A stretch of 64,000 nt of DNA from Monoplex corrugatus (lineage: Eukaryota > Mollusca > Gastropoda > Littorinimorpha > Ranellidae): positions 64,314,653 through 64,378,652 of the forward strand of contig CM060307.1 of the NCBI GenBank assembly GCA_030674185.1, in the 5' to 3' direction. This document shows positions 33,790-45,664 of the stretch, piece after piece. Both the position numbers and the translations under genes were made by a program. The notes under the pieces are model-generated. The model ran no database searches and was not told where the DNA came from. It worked only from the letters and a program-made list of their open reading frames with translations. Each line of letters opens with the position of its first letter. Position 1 is the stretch's first letter.

Positions 33790-34105
33790 GCCTATTACAA
33801 CAGGCTAAAAGCCATCAAATGACAATTACAATAGGCTAAAGGCCATCAAATGACATTACAATAGGCTAAAAGCCATCAAATGACAATTACAATAGGCTAA
33901 AAGCCATCAAATGACAATTACAATAAGCTAAAAGACCATCAAATGACAATTACAATAGGCTAAAAGGCCATCAATTGACAATTACAACAGGCTAAAAAGC
34001 CATCAAATGACAGTTACAATAGGCTAAAAGGCCATCAAATGGCAATTACAATAGGCTAAAAGGCCATCAAATGACCATTACAATGGGCTAAAAGACCAAC
34101 AAATG
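33790..34105. repeat. Minisatellite, ten units of about 31 bp
   Basis: The unit contains aggctaaaagccatcaaatg followed by acaattacaat. Units differ by single substitutions and by one-base length changes in the run of A and G (aaaag, aaaagg, aaaaag). The last unit ends in gggctaaaagaccaacaaat. There is no spacer diversity, so it is not a CRISPR array. Confidence 0.95.
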
Positions 34106-35504
34106 ACTGTGTTTCCTAGACATAAACTGTTTGACATAGACAGAAAGATCTCTGGTATGTGTCAAGCATAGAGTACTGATAAGTGTCCTCAACAAAACTT
34201 GGTAGAAGATAATCTGCTGGAAGCTGACAGATGACTGAAGGACACTGAGCTGGTTAGAGAACGGTAGTGCAGTAGATGACCGAAGCAAACAAGCAAAGAC
34301 AAGACCAATTCGTTGCCATGTAATACAGCGAGATCCGTCAGCGTCGCATCATTTAAAAGATATATCATTGGCAGAGGCAAAAACCGTTTGCATGCTGGAA
34401 TCATTTTATCACACACACATACAGAAAAAAAATCCAGCACCATGGACTCATACACAGACAAAACAAAAAAACAAAAACAAAACAAAACAAAACAAAACAA
34501 AACAACACCATGGACTAGGTTGCCACATATTCAAATCCACCGGCCAATGTACATAGACACACTGGCCATGGCGCTGACAGTGTGAAATGGACAGTGCACC
34601 ACTGGTCCTAACTATATTTCTACGGGTCTCAAGAACGGAAGAATGGGATGGTTTGTTGAGGTTTACGTGAACAGTTTACTGATGTGACTATTAGAGAATA
34701 TGACCGATCTCTTCCCGACCAATTCACGTATAAAAACCTGACAACGGATAAAAACTTGACAGAGTAAAGCTATTCGCACAAAAATCACCGACTACAAAAT
34801 GCTTTCTGCCAACATTAAAATCTGAAGCAGAACTGCAGGATAACTAAGACCATTACCGCTGTGCCTCTACCACCACCGATTTCCACCAGCACACAGAAGC
34901 AGCTCGTCAGATTGTCAACCATCTCTTCACATCTGTTGTATCAAACACATCCCACATACGTTTAAACAGAAATTCGAAACCATCCTCCACAGAAGTGGCA
35001 CAGCTACAGTGGCAGGAATGGGCTACTTTCAAGTGACTCAGTGACTCGTAGCATTGTCATCGAGTTCATACATAGTGTTGGTTATTATAAGGTAAGGACT
35101 GTCCTACAATGCTCAGGTCGTTGAGTGAGGTGATAGAGACCTCAACTTGTCTTGTGCCCAACATAATGAAGGCGGCGCCTATCTTCTCTGTTCCCTTTTC
35201 CCCAGCCCTGAACAGAATCCAATCAACGGTGAGTTTACTGAAGGCCGCGTGAAGGCTTTTACCAAGTCAGATCCGACCTAATGCAATCAGACTGGATGGC
35301 GGAAGCTCTACCTCTGCGCCAACCGAGCATTTGTGGCCTATTTAGCAGTAATAAACAGCGACCATGTTCACCATTGGACATATGAAAAAAATACCTCTGT
35401 GAAATGGTACACAGGACACCAAATGTCAACGGACATTGTGATGTACTGTCACGTTTTCTCGTGTTGTCTTGCTTTTTTGTTTTTTACTGTTATTGTTATT
35501 AATG
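34106..35504. other. No gene recognised
   Basis: Contains an (AAAAC)n stretch at about 34475-34502. Frames near 34189-34585 are low complexity. Confidence 0.4.
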
Positions 35505-36053
35505 TTTAAAGTCCAACCAACAGCTTGAAGTCATATCAGGGCTATAATTATCTCATAACACACACAACACCTCGTTGATCCAAAAAAACACCCAGAAAAG
35601 AGAACAATAGGTACACAATGCATTCGCGCATATTATCTAAGCATATGCTTCTGCCGAAGACCATTCTGTCCAATTCATCACTAGGAGAGTTGGAAAAAAA
35701 AACCTGAACACAAATGAACAAACATAACTTTGTACACAAAAACGTGGTATAAAAACTGGTCTAACTTACCAGAAATTGTGCCTTCACTTCACATTTCCTT
35801 AGAGCCAAAAACGCAGTTATAGCAAGTACCCAAACACCAATCCAATTAGAAAGTATACAAGGCTTTATAAAACACATACAGGTGTATTGACAGCAACGCA
35901 GAAAATGATAGGAAGAGATGATAAAAAGCAAATAGGCAAGGCAGAAACTGAGACAGTAACAGAAAAGAGGAAATTTCTAACACATAATTTCCAGAACGTG
36001 GGGATACTACATGTATTTACACTCAAAGAGTCCCCGGCATTCCTTCAGAGGGA
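35505..36053 (-). mobile_element. Rep-A copy 6
   Basis: Diverged full-length copy: head gtccaaccaacagcttgaag, standard inner landmarks, far end tccccggcattccttcagag. The flank tactgttattgttattaatg lies at its 3' side, as in copy 4. Confidence 0.78.
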
Positions 36054-36507
36054 GTTATCCTGCTTACAAAAGACTGAATTAGGAAAATGAACGCGCTGAA
36101 GGGGAGAAGTGAGATATGTTACAAGTTCACATGGACTGCCAGGTTGCAGGGAAGAGATATATGTGTCGTTGTGTGCAATTATTTTGAGATGGCAGCGGCG
36201 TGTTTCAATGATGACAGGCTTGTGGAATGTTTGTCATAGGTTTTGGTGGCGATATTGATTCCAACCATTCTTTGTGTGTGGGCAGAGAGCGGATGGGGAA
36301 AGGACAACTGAAGATTTGTACTTCATGTGGGTTACGGTTTATTATACTTTATCATATGCTCAACTACCAACCAGTTCTGGAAACTGACGAGTTAAAATGA
36401 AATGTTATAATGTCACGAGCGCTTGCGCTTTGTGCAGGCTTAACGGCTATCGGTATGGTATGCAAAAATGAACAAGCACGTTAAAACCACGATGACCAAG
36501 CAGGTGA

Positions 36508-36511
<4 letters not shown>
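36054..36511. other. No gene recognised
   Basis: No motif found. Confidence 0.4.

Positions 36512-36601
<90 letters not shown>
36512..36601. repeat. (GT)n microsatellite
   Basis: Pure GT array of about 90 bp. Confidence 0.95.
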
Positions 36602-36602
<1 letters not shown>

Positions 36603-37002
36603 CGCCAAAATGCGTGAAGGTTAAGGTGGAGTGGATTGCCACAATTATTTGATTAATGGCGACATAATCAGCCCCGAAACCTTCACCACAAAAAAATTGT
36701 CCATAAAAATTCATTTACTTGGAAGATTTTCATACTACACTTATTTGTCGCACGATTAAAAACGGAAAGGGGGATGGCGATAAACAGAGACAAACAGAAA
36801 TCAAAATAGCCAAACCTTGCTGACAAACTCCCTTTTGTCGATAAAATAACCGCCACAGATTTATAAACTAATAAAATGTAATAACAAGACAGACGTTAAA
36901 TTTACTGTCCAGTCCTTTCAGTCTATACTAAATACCAATACCAAGGAGCATCGGTATATAGAATAAACGACCTCACCAATGCTTTGACCAAGTCAGCAGG
37001 AA
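36602..37002. other. No gene recognised
   Basis: AT-rich sequence without a recognisable frame. Confidence 0.4.
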
Positions 37003-37398
37003 TGGCCTGGCCTGGCTTTGACCAGTCTGTCCAATTTATCACACAGAGGATTTACAAAACGTCCTTAAATTTAAACATAACTAAGGACACTAAAACGTGT
37101 ATAAAAATGGGCCTAAATTACCTAAACTAGCTTCCGCATATTACATTTTCCTGGAGCCAAAAATACACTTTATATGTGCACCAATTCTCACTCCTAAGAT
37201 AAAGTAAGTAAGACTTTATATCGAACACATACAGGTGAATGGATCAGCAAGGCAAAAAATGACAGGCAGAAATGACAAAACACAAAGGAACAAGTCATAA
37301 ACAAGGTGAATGACAGAAAAGAGGAAACTTCTAGCACAGAATTCCCAGAAGGCGGGGATACTATTATACTGAAAGAGCTCCCGGCATCCCCACAGGGG
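37003..37398 (-). mobile_element. Rep-A copy 7, lacking its 3' third
   Basis: Begins within the element near gtccaatttatcacacag and continues through aaggacactaaaacgtgt, then tcctaagataaagtaagtaa, to cccggcatccccacagggg. The agcccagccgac tail block is absent, so the loss is at the end where retroposition should begin. That indicates a later deletion or rearrangement. Confidence 0.75.
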
Positions 37399-38115
37399 AA
37401 TCGTCTGAACTAACTACTCGAATTTCAAAAACACTGGACAAGTCATCACCATATATAACATTCGAACAAACACGAGATGAACTTACGATTAGAGTCGGGT
37501 GCTTTGGTAGGAGTCTCAGGTGACGTGATGTGAGCAGAGCAGTAGATTTCCGACTAGAGACTGACGGCTGTTGATAGATCAGTTTACGAGATCCCAGTGT
37601 TAGATGATTTTGCTTTTGTTGGCTACCAGATTCCCTCTTCTCGTTCACAGCTAGGACGGCACAGTCAAAAATCGTTCTGAAATAGTATCATATCTATAAA
37701 CATCACTAATTTGCTACGAATACATAATGCTCATTTTCTTTCTCCCATCCCCCGTTTTAAAAAATCTATATCAAACATCCCATCCTCTTCTTTATTTTTG
37801 TCTTCAGCAAGTCAAACAAGAAGCCTTCTTTGCCCTACAAACTGTAAAGATGACTTCCATGTACTTTTATTTTTCATTTTGCACTCAACCAAACAATAAA
37901 ACCACGCAGTCTCTGTACATGCTGTAAACCATCCAGTAAACGACAACCATATAACCAAACATACAGATAAAAGAGGTATTTGTGTAACGTTATATTCTGT
38001 CACAATCGATTTTCTATTAAAAAAAATCCAGCATTTTTCCCAGGGAAAGCGCGTAGCTACTGTGCAGCGTCACAAACTGTTCCCTTTTTCCTGTACTTGT
38101 ATTGACTTATAATAT
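37399..38115. other. No gene recognised
   Basis: A 94-codon minus frame at 37364-37648 overlaps the Rep-A end and shows no motif. Confidence 0.4.
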
Positions 38116-38212
38116 TTAACCCTCTGACTCCCGCACCCTATCCACCAGCACCCTGCACTGTCAACCATGCTAGCAAAGCAAAAACTTAACTCTTCGACCC
38201 CATCATACCTCT

Positions 38213-40616
38213 ATCCACATCAATGTCCACTATGACAACACTCACCGTTATGACACAAGACATATCATCAACTCTCTGTCCAATCACAATATGACTCAAC
38301 ACATTTCTGAACCAACCCATCAAAAAGGTCACATTCTTGACTGGATCATTTCTCGTGATCACCACAATTCCGCTACTGACAACTGCTTAGTTCTTTCTAC
38401 CCGTCTAACTTCAGCCCTTCCATCTGACCACTCTGCAATTCTCTGTTCTCTCGACATTTCTCCTCCTTCCCGTACCATGCGCACAGTGACTCGACGCAAT
38501 CTCAAATCTATCGATCTCTCCACATTTTCATCTGATGCCTCCCGTCTCCTTTCTGAAAAGTCACATAACCTTGCCGATGAATTCTATACTACTCTCCACC
38601 ATCTTCTGGACACTCATGCTCCAGCCACAACCCGTCTTTTACCTGACCGCCCCCCTACCCCCTGGCTCACTCATGAGATTGCCTGTGCAAAACGTGCCCG
38701 CCGCAGAGCAGAGCGCCGTTGGCGCAAATCCAAACTCACTGTACACAGGCAACTTTTCCAAGCCTCTAAAACAAAAGTATCCACCCTCATTGCATCAGCA
38801 AAAACAAGCTATTTCCAAACCAAAATCCTGAATGCCTCTTCTTCAAAAGAACTCTTTACAACCATGAATCATCTCCTTGGCACACGAAAAGATTTACCTC
38901 TCCCAACAAAACATACAAATGAAGAACTCCCATCTGTATTCTCCAAGTATTTCACCACCAAAATACAAACTCTTCGTGACAGGTTTGACAGGACACCCTG
39001 TCAACCATGCCCACCTGACCCTTCCTTCTCTGGCACACCTCTTACTACTTTTACCCCAGTCTCACAAGAAGAAATTTTCAACACAATCAGATCCATGTCG
39101 TTCAAAACCTGCGAACTGGATCCTCTTCCAGGTTCTCTCTACTCCGACTGTCTCCCTACTCTCCTCCCATTCATCACTGACATCATCAACACTTCTCTTC
39201 AAACTGGAACTGTCCCAGATTCTTTCAAGTCTGCTATTGTTCACCCTCTCCTCAAGAAACACAATTTAGACCCAAATGAACTGAAAAATTATCGGCCTAT
39301 CTCTAATCTCTCTTTCTTGTCGAAACTCCTTGAAAAAGTCCGTCCTCAACCAGCTGAACTCTCACCTGTCTGCCAACAATCTCCTCAATCCTTTCCAGTC
39401 AGCCTACCGCCAGTGCCATAGCACTGAAACTGCCCTACTACACATTCTCAACAATCTCCTCCTTGCAACTGATACTGGCAAAGTCTCTCTCCTCACACTC
39501 CTTGATCTGTCTGCAGCCTTTGACACCATTGATCATGGTATTCTCCTTTCTTGACTTCATCATACTTTTGGCATCTCTGACATTGCTCTGTCCTGGTTCA
39601 CTTCATACCTATCAAACAGAAAACAAACTGTTCTCATCAATGGCACTTACTCTCAACCTGCATACCTGACCTGTGGTGTTCCACAAGGATCTGTCCTTGG
39701 CCCTGTTCTTTTCACTCTTTACACCTCCCCCCTGTCCACCATCATCAACTCCCACTCTATAAAACACCACTTCTATGCTGATGACACCCAACTTCAAGAC
39801 AGTGACTCACCTGATAACATACAGCGCCTGTTGACTCGCACCACTGAGTGTTACTCGGACATTAAGAACTGGATGACACACAATAAACTTCAGCTTAATG
39901 ACGACAAGACAGAAGCTATCCTCATTGGCACCCGTCAGAAACTTTCTCAGCTGCCTCCTCTTTCTCTCCCATTATGTAACACATCAGTCCCAATTTCTGA
40001 TTCAGCTAAAAACCTTGGTGTCTGCATTGACTCTACCCTCTCCATGAACAACTTTGTTTCTCAAACTGCCAGATCTTGCTACTATCATCTCCATCGTATA
40101 AGGCTGATCAGGAAGTATCTCTCTGTCGAAACAACTGCAAAACTCGTTCTCTCCTTCATAATGTCTCGCATTGACTATTGCAATTCACTCCTGTCTGGTC
40201 TTCCTGCCTCTACCATTCACATCCTACAGCGCATTCAAAACAATGCTGTACGCCTTGTACTCAAAAAGAAAAAAGCTGACCACATATCTCCTCTCCTGGC
40301 ACAACTTCACTGGCTCCCTGTATCAAAGCGCATACAATACAAACTAGACACCATGTGCTACAAAAGCCTCAATAACGCAGCCCCCGATTACCTGTCAAGC
40401 CTACTTGAGATCTATGTTCCCTCACGTACCCTCCGCTCTGCCTCCGATCCTCTGACTTTTCGCTTTCCACGCACTAAGCTCAATACCTATGATCCACGAG
40501 CCTTCTCTGTTTCTGGTCCACTCTCCTGGAACAAACTTCCTCTCTCAGTCCGTCAGCAACCTACTTTTGTCTCCTTCAAGTCCGCTCTCAAAACCCACCT
40601 TTTCTCCTCTGCATAA
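38213..40616 (+). pseudogene. L2-like reverse transcriptase ORF, one frameshift and one stop
   Basis: The frame from 38213 gives the endonuclease end (HILDWIISRDHHN, PSDHSAILCSLDIS), then a basic linker (RARRRAERRWRKSK). The RT opens with VHPLLKKH and LKNYRPISNLSFLSKLLEKV near 39240-39340. One extra base near 39340 shifts the frame. It continues with LLDLSAAFDTIDH, then TGA at 39552-39554 where family members have arginine (CGA to TGA). The frame goes on through CGVPQGSVLGPVLF near 39672 and the catalytic FYADD near 39771. The C-terminal region reads RIDYCNSLLSGLP, LHWLPVSKRIQYK and SWNKLPLSVR, and ends HLFSSA. With only two disabling changes, this is a fairly young but dead copy. Confidence 0.88.
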
Positions 40617-40936
40617 AATCCTAACCTCACTCAACCCCCCCTCCCCCCTCTGCAGCCTGTCTCCGCTCGGAGGGGAATCACATGGTTATAATATATAATT
40701 GTATATGCTATGCTCTCTAAAATTTTCCATTGCTTTTATTCTTGCTTTTATTGCTTTTATTGCTTTTATTCTTTCTCCCCATTTATAGCCATGCGTGTGT
40801 GTGTGTGTGTGTGTGTGCGTGTGTGTGCGTGCGTGCGTGCGTGCGTGCGTGCGTGTGTGTCTGCTTCAGCGCTTAGATTTGATTTTATCAAGATTTTGCG
40901 CTATATAAATACTGTAATTATTATTATTATTATAAA
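38222..40936 (+). mobile_element. L2-like LINE, 5'-truncated, inserted in the MITE
   Basis: About 2.7 kb. It runs from the end of an EEP endonuclease domain through a complete reverse transcriptase to a structured 3' tail. After the coding stop at 40614-40616 come a C-rich stretch, tctgtctccgctcggagg, repeated tgctttta units, a GT array, the block gcgcttagatttgatttta, gcgctatataaatac, and an (ATT)n tail ending near 40934. The same tail occurs on the opposite strand at 56936-57142. The 5' limit is estimated from where the MITE half ends. Confidence 0.85.
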
Positions 40937-41013
40937 AACTGATGGATAGTTGAGGGAGTCAAAGGGTTAAGTTTTTGCTGTTGGTGGATAGGGTTTGTGA
41001 GTCAAAGGGTTAA

Positions 41014-41555
41014 TACAAGTGACTTTCCACCACGGATTTAACACGCTTGTCACAAATAGTCATTTTCAGTGTATCGTACAAACTAATTGTATTTCTCACG
41101 CTCTTTCTAAGCGTGAAAACTGTTTTGAAAGCGGACGATTATTTTCTGACAGATAAACTTTGGAAAATGGCACCCCTGTGATTTCGCCATTTTGAGTGAA
41201 ACAAAGAAAATCGATTCACAATTTCAGCAATAAGTTTTCTTTAGCAACCAAAACCCAGCCTTTTCTTTTGAATCAAGACCCAACATTTTGTTTAGCAACA
41301 ACCGTCTCGGCATTTTCTTTGAAAACCAAGACCCAATCTACAATGTAATCAAATGCCTTTTTGTTTGCGGATCGACGAGTCTGCTGCATAGCTGAAGAGA
41401 TAATTGGTTGTTACAAACAACATTGAGAAGATTTGTTCTCTAAATGTAAACCGCTGGATAGGTATTTTCAAATAATATTTTAACTTAACGTAAACCGCTG
41501 GAAAGTAATTTCAAAGAATATTTCCACAAGGACTGAATCAAAATATTAGAAATTT
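41014..41555. other. No gene recognised
   Basis: Contains diverged local duplications: aaacccagcc/aagacccaac/aagacccaatc near 41250-41335 and gtaaaccgctggataggt/gtaaaccgctggaaagta near 41447-41505. Confidence 0.5.
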
Positions 41556-41559
41556 ACAA

Positions 41560-41958
41560 TTAGTACTTTGTGGCGGAACAGTTATAGTATGAGTTTAAAT
41601 CGAAATCCGAATATCGACCCCTGCCATGCCTACTTCCAATTTCGGCTGGTAGCGACAAACACCGCGGTAACAAGCGATTTATTTTATGTGTATTCTTCCA
41701 TACAGTTTTATTGGGAATAACTGTCGTTGACATGACGGTGTTCTCAACGTTCGGTGACCGGATGCTGCAAACAGGACTTCGGTTTATCATCTCACGTGCC
41801 CAGACCGTGAATAAAGGTCCCAGTGGTGTGGAGTGAAAAATCTTTGGCTGGCTGGAATTGAACCCTGGAGTTTTGCGCTTTCTCAAAATACCACCGGGAC
41901 AACACTTCACACTTATTACACAAACTACACTACTGTTGTCTTACCGCTAAGAGCCATG
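41560..41958 (-). mobile_element. Diverged tRNA-derived SINE
   Basis: On minus the head reads GGCTCTTAGCGGTAAGAC (A-box-like), and 90 bases later GGGTTCAATTCC (B-box-like). Spacing is enlarged by an insertion. After it comes GGTCTGGGCACGTGAGATGA and TAAACCGAAGTCCTGTTTGC. I recall this body from an abundant gastropod SINE, with cacgtgcgatgataaaccga-type sequence. The short 116-codon frame across it is not a gene. The 3' end is not clear. Confidence 0.6.
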
Positions 41959-42020
41959 CTGAAATGGTATTGTTACTTGAACAGCCCTACAGGAAACAAG
42001 ACCTAATGTCCACCCCACCC

Positions 42021-42022
<2 letters not shown>

Positions 42023-42071
<49 letters not shown>
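42023..42071. repeat. (CT)n microsatellite
   Basis: Pure CT array of about 49 bp. Confidence 0.95.
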
Positions 42072-42074
<3 letters not shown>

Positions 42075-43473
42075 CACTCTATTTTGCATGTGGGAAGATG
42101 CATGAGCCGGAAAAAGTGTTCAAAAAGATGATCGTCCCTTTCAGACAGGGTCAGCAAGGACCCCGGGAGAATAACAAACGCATAACACGTAAGAATATTC
42201 ATCATCATCAGTTCAAAGAACAAGCAACTGGATTTTTTTTCTCATACAATCCCCCCTCCTATTCCCGCCTTCTGTTCCGTTTTCACTAACAAATGACCGA
42301 TGTGCCTGCTTAGCTGATATGTGACATGCACAAGTAAATCAAACAGATCATGAACAGAATGCCAAAGTCCCCTGTCAACCGTCACGTGGGAAGAAACTCG
42401 GAAACCTCAATAACTATCATGAAACGGAACAGACGCATTTTGCATCTGACACCACTGACGTGAGTTGTGCGGTTTTCTTGTGACAGAGCAAAACTAACTG
42501 TCAAGCCATACTTCCATTCTATGAACTGAATAATGGTGGAGGTAGTAAACGTCGTGGTGGTAATACTTGATGTACTAGTAGCTGGAGGATAATTATTACC
42601 TGCAGAGCACTCTCTCCGTCAACTGCTGGGCTCAGAGTGTATTTTCCTTTAGCACTATAGAGCAGGTGTGGTCTAATCGAACAGTTCTCTGACTCACCCA
42701 CAAGGAAAACAACCAACTTATTCATGAGCAAAAATACATTAAATATTAAGACTCTAAAACAATTGGAAGCAATGATTCAGAAGCAAAATTGTATTAAGAC
42801 TTAAAGACGTTTCGAGTCAATGATTTTTAGGATAGCTCAAGCCAGTTTGAAATTCATTCATTACAAATAAAAAAAAAATCAACAGCATCATCAAGGAAAT
42901 CGTCAAAGAAAGGATCAGTGCGCAGATTCTAGCTTGACATTGTACACCTCAGGGGTGCTGTATATACGCATGACAGCATTTTGATGATTGTATCGCTGAA
43001 TTTGCTGCTGTTTAATCGATGAATACATTTATCTTCAGTTCCTAGTATTAACGTATCCTGATTTGGATGTGAGCAATAGGCAGAGACCTCAAAAAGAATT
43101 TTGTCATCAGGTCTGTCATTACCATTCTATCTACACTTTGAGCTTAAGATTTTTGACACTCTGTATATAAGGTATCACAAATGTTAATCTTCATTTTTGT
43201 CGCCAAATACTTTGAGTTTTAGTTTCACTTTATCAAGACGGCGTCTCCGCCCTTAGAATAAATTCCTTATACACTGACGCTACAGACACAACAGATGGAC
43301 AGGATCCAAAATAAGCATGGTGTAAGTCATAAGACTGCACATAAGCCCTGTGTGCTGGCAAGATTCTATCTAAAAATTGAAAATCATCGTGTATGTACGT
43401 GTTCGTTCACCAACACATTCCCTGTTTTCACTTTCAGTATGGAATAAGGGCGTTCGAATGATTTCCAATGCGC
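42072..43473. other. No gene recognised
   Basis: No coding signature. AT-rich in the second half. The RTE-like fragment may start somewhat before 43474. Confidence 0.4.
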
Positions 43474-43876
43474 AATAAACAAAGAAATCAGGAATAGGTG
43501 TAATAAAGCTAAGGAAGCTTGGCTGAACACAAAATGCAAAGAGATAGAAGACAGACACATAACGGATCCTCAGGGTATGTACAGACGAATTGAAGAAACT
43601 GTCCACAGGAAAAAGACATGCACATCAACTGGTTGCTTAAAATCGAAAGATGGCACGCTTCTCATGGAAAAAGACAAAATATTAGACAGATAGGGAGAGA
43701 ACATTAAAGACCTTTTTGAAGATGACAGAAATGAAGAACACATCATAAGAAAGAACTTTGAAGGACCACCCATAATGAAAGATGAAGAGATGCTTGAGGC
43801 AACAAGGGATAGAAACAGATGGAAGTTCCATAATGCCAACGCCATGCGGCTAGGCACCTGATGATGATGATAATGA
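43474..43876 (+). mobile_element. RTE-like LINE copy with most of the RT deleted
   Basis: One plus frame gives KAKEAWLNTKCKEIEDRHIT, DPQGMYRRIEETVHRKKTC, then CLKSKDGTLLMEKDKILD. After a single in-frame stop it continues ENIKDLFEDDRNEEHIIRK. This is the linker between endonuclease and RT. It then passes directly from IMKDEEM to LEATRDRNRWKFHNANAMR, the extreme C-terminus of the family, followed by (TGA)n at 43858-43876. About 2 kb encoding RT is missing with the frame kept. It resembles a non-autonomous derivative that keeps the LINE 3' end. Confidence 0.75.
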
Positions 43877-44481
43877 ATCCCCTTCCAATTGCCACGTGAT
43901 GGAATGTCCAACGTGATATGATCTAAGGTGTAGCGTTTTTTGGACAATGAAAGCCATCTTGTGGGCTAGTCGTTCTTCTACTCCATACTTCATTGCTTTC
44001 ACCGTGCACTATGGAGTCGCTGGGTTTTCGACTGACAGATGCAGAGGAACAGACAGAAGAAGGTATGTTTTGCGGCATGGTAAGGCTGATGGCAGCAAAA
44101 CTTCGATCTTAAACAACTGTTGAGGATTCCTAATATGACAACGTAAACACAAAGCAAAGCTCATCGCCACATGTTCTTAAGCACTATATCACAATGATTA
44201 ATCATGACAAAAACGGAAACATTTTTCTTGAAGTTCAGTCTCTTCAAGAAGATGGCCACAATATTTTGAGGCTTCTTGTAGGTTTCTACATGCTAATGCT
44301 CGTATGGTCTATGTGTGATTGCACCATTTCAACAAACAAACAAACGAACGAACAAACGACAAAGGCTATTAACGGCCTAACTTTAATGAAGAATACGATG
44401 TGAAATAATTTTTTTTTTTTAAAGTTACGTTCTACAATCGTCATGATGAAAGAAATATAAAACTTAAAATACGAAACGTTA

Positions 44482-44486
<5 letters not shown>
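43877..44486. other. No gene recognised
   Basis: Contains a short (CAAA)n at 44332-44356 and poly-T at 44408. Confidence 0.4.
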
Positions 44487-44573
<87 letters not shown>

Positions 44574-44606
44574 ACACGCACGCACGCACGCACACACACA
44601 CACACT
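44487..44606. repeat. (CA)n with (GCAC)n microsatellite
   Basis: CA array of about 85 bp, then cgca units and a second CA array, then TC. Confidence 0.95.
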
Positions 44607-45664
44607 CTCTCTCTCTGTGTGACCAAATCAGGAAGTCATCTACTCTCTGACAATTCTATTAGATTCTCAGGTTATTCACCGAGACCACATGACTGGAAGG
44701 AAGGTGCGCGTGTGTGTATATGTGTGTGTGTATATGTGCGTATATGTGCTGTGTATGTTTGCACGCACGTACATCAAAGTTAGACTGCTTCGGTGCTGAA
44801 GATTTTTTTTTTATCAAAGACCCCATTGAGAACAGATCTCAAGCGCCTAGGACTTTTTGTTATTAATTACATTTGTTTAAACCCGACTGGCATAGACTTC
44901 CCACCTACCAATCTGTTCCACAAAATGTGAACCATCGCCGGCAAAACTTTGTGCCTGTGGCCTGCAGTAAACCCTGCTGTTAGTGAACACCAAACCTTGT
45001 TCACAGTTACGAAAGTAAAGGAGCGAAGGAGAAGAGTAGTACCCCCCATCAGACAGATGATCCGAAATCGCTGTCACTTCACTCTGCTACGACACAGATT
45101 ACAGTTATGGTGCTACCTTTCTCTTTCTCTTTTACTTCTGCTTCATTTTTGTATATATTTATTCGCATATTTTGTTCATTCTTCTCTTTGTCGGGCGACA
45201 GTAAATGCAAACTATTGAGCGGCGATTTTTCGGTTATTTTTAAACGGATGTTGTTCACGGTTAATCAAGTTTTCATCACCGTATGTTTCTGTGGCATCTT
45301 CAATATCATGATTACGCCAAACGTATCACATACCGAAATCCACTGACAATTATCCGAAATTTTCACACACGCAGGCTAACGGCATTGAGCATGATCTGGA
45401 ATTATAGCCAAGTTACATGAATGTCGTCGATCAAAGATAATGATCATTTCTCCAAGTCTTGTTTATTCGACATACCGTCCACTTGTGGACACTGACAAGC
45501 ATCAATCGATACAGTGATCACGTAACACAGCCATTTGTCCACACCATATTCAGATTTATAAGCGTCCAACAGATTTTCCATGCTAACCATGCTATGGAGA
45601 TAAAGACTGATACAGACACCAGGACAATTTTCACCCGCAACAACCGATGAACATGGTGATAGAC
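44607..45664. other. No gene recognised
   Basis: Frames at 44867-45346 and 45444-45707 show no motif. Contains tgtgtata repeats near 44710-44760. Confidence 0.4.

Larger units (their letters stand above)
38116..41013. mobile_element. TTAA-flanked inverted-repeat element (piggyBac-MITE-like) split by an L2-like LINE
   Basis: The left end is TTAA then ccctctgactccc at 38116; the right end is gagtcaaaggg then TTAA at 41010-41013. The two ends are inverted copies: ccctatccacca and gcaaaaacttaac occur on the left, and their complements tggtggataggg and gttaagtttttgc occur on the right, in mirrored order. The left half is about 38116-38221 and the right half about 40937-41013, giving a MITE of roughly 180 bp before interruption. 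The TTAA and CCCTTTGAC-type ends match what is known for piggyBac-type transposons. No transposase is present. The left half carries about 25 extra bases. Confidence 0.72.

Noticed and set aside
33790..34105. CRISPR-like array of regularly spaced repeats
   Set aside because: The whole 31-bp unit repeats with no unique spacers, and the DNA is eukaryotic.
41560..41910. 116-codon minus frame as a gene
   Set aside because: It lies within a diverged tRNA-derived SINE and has no domain.
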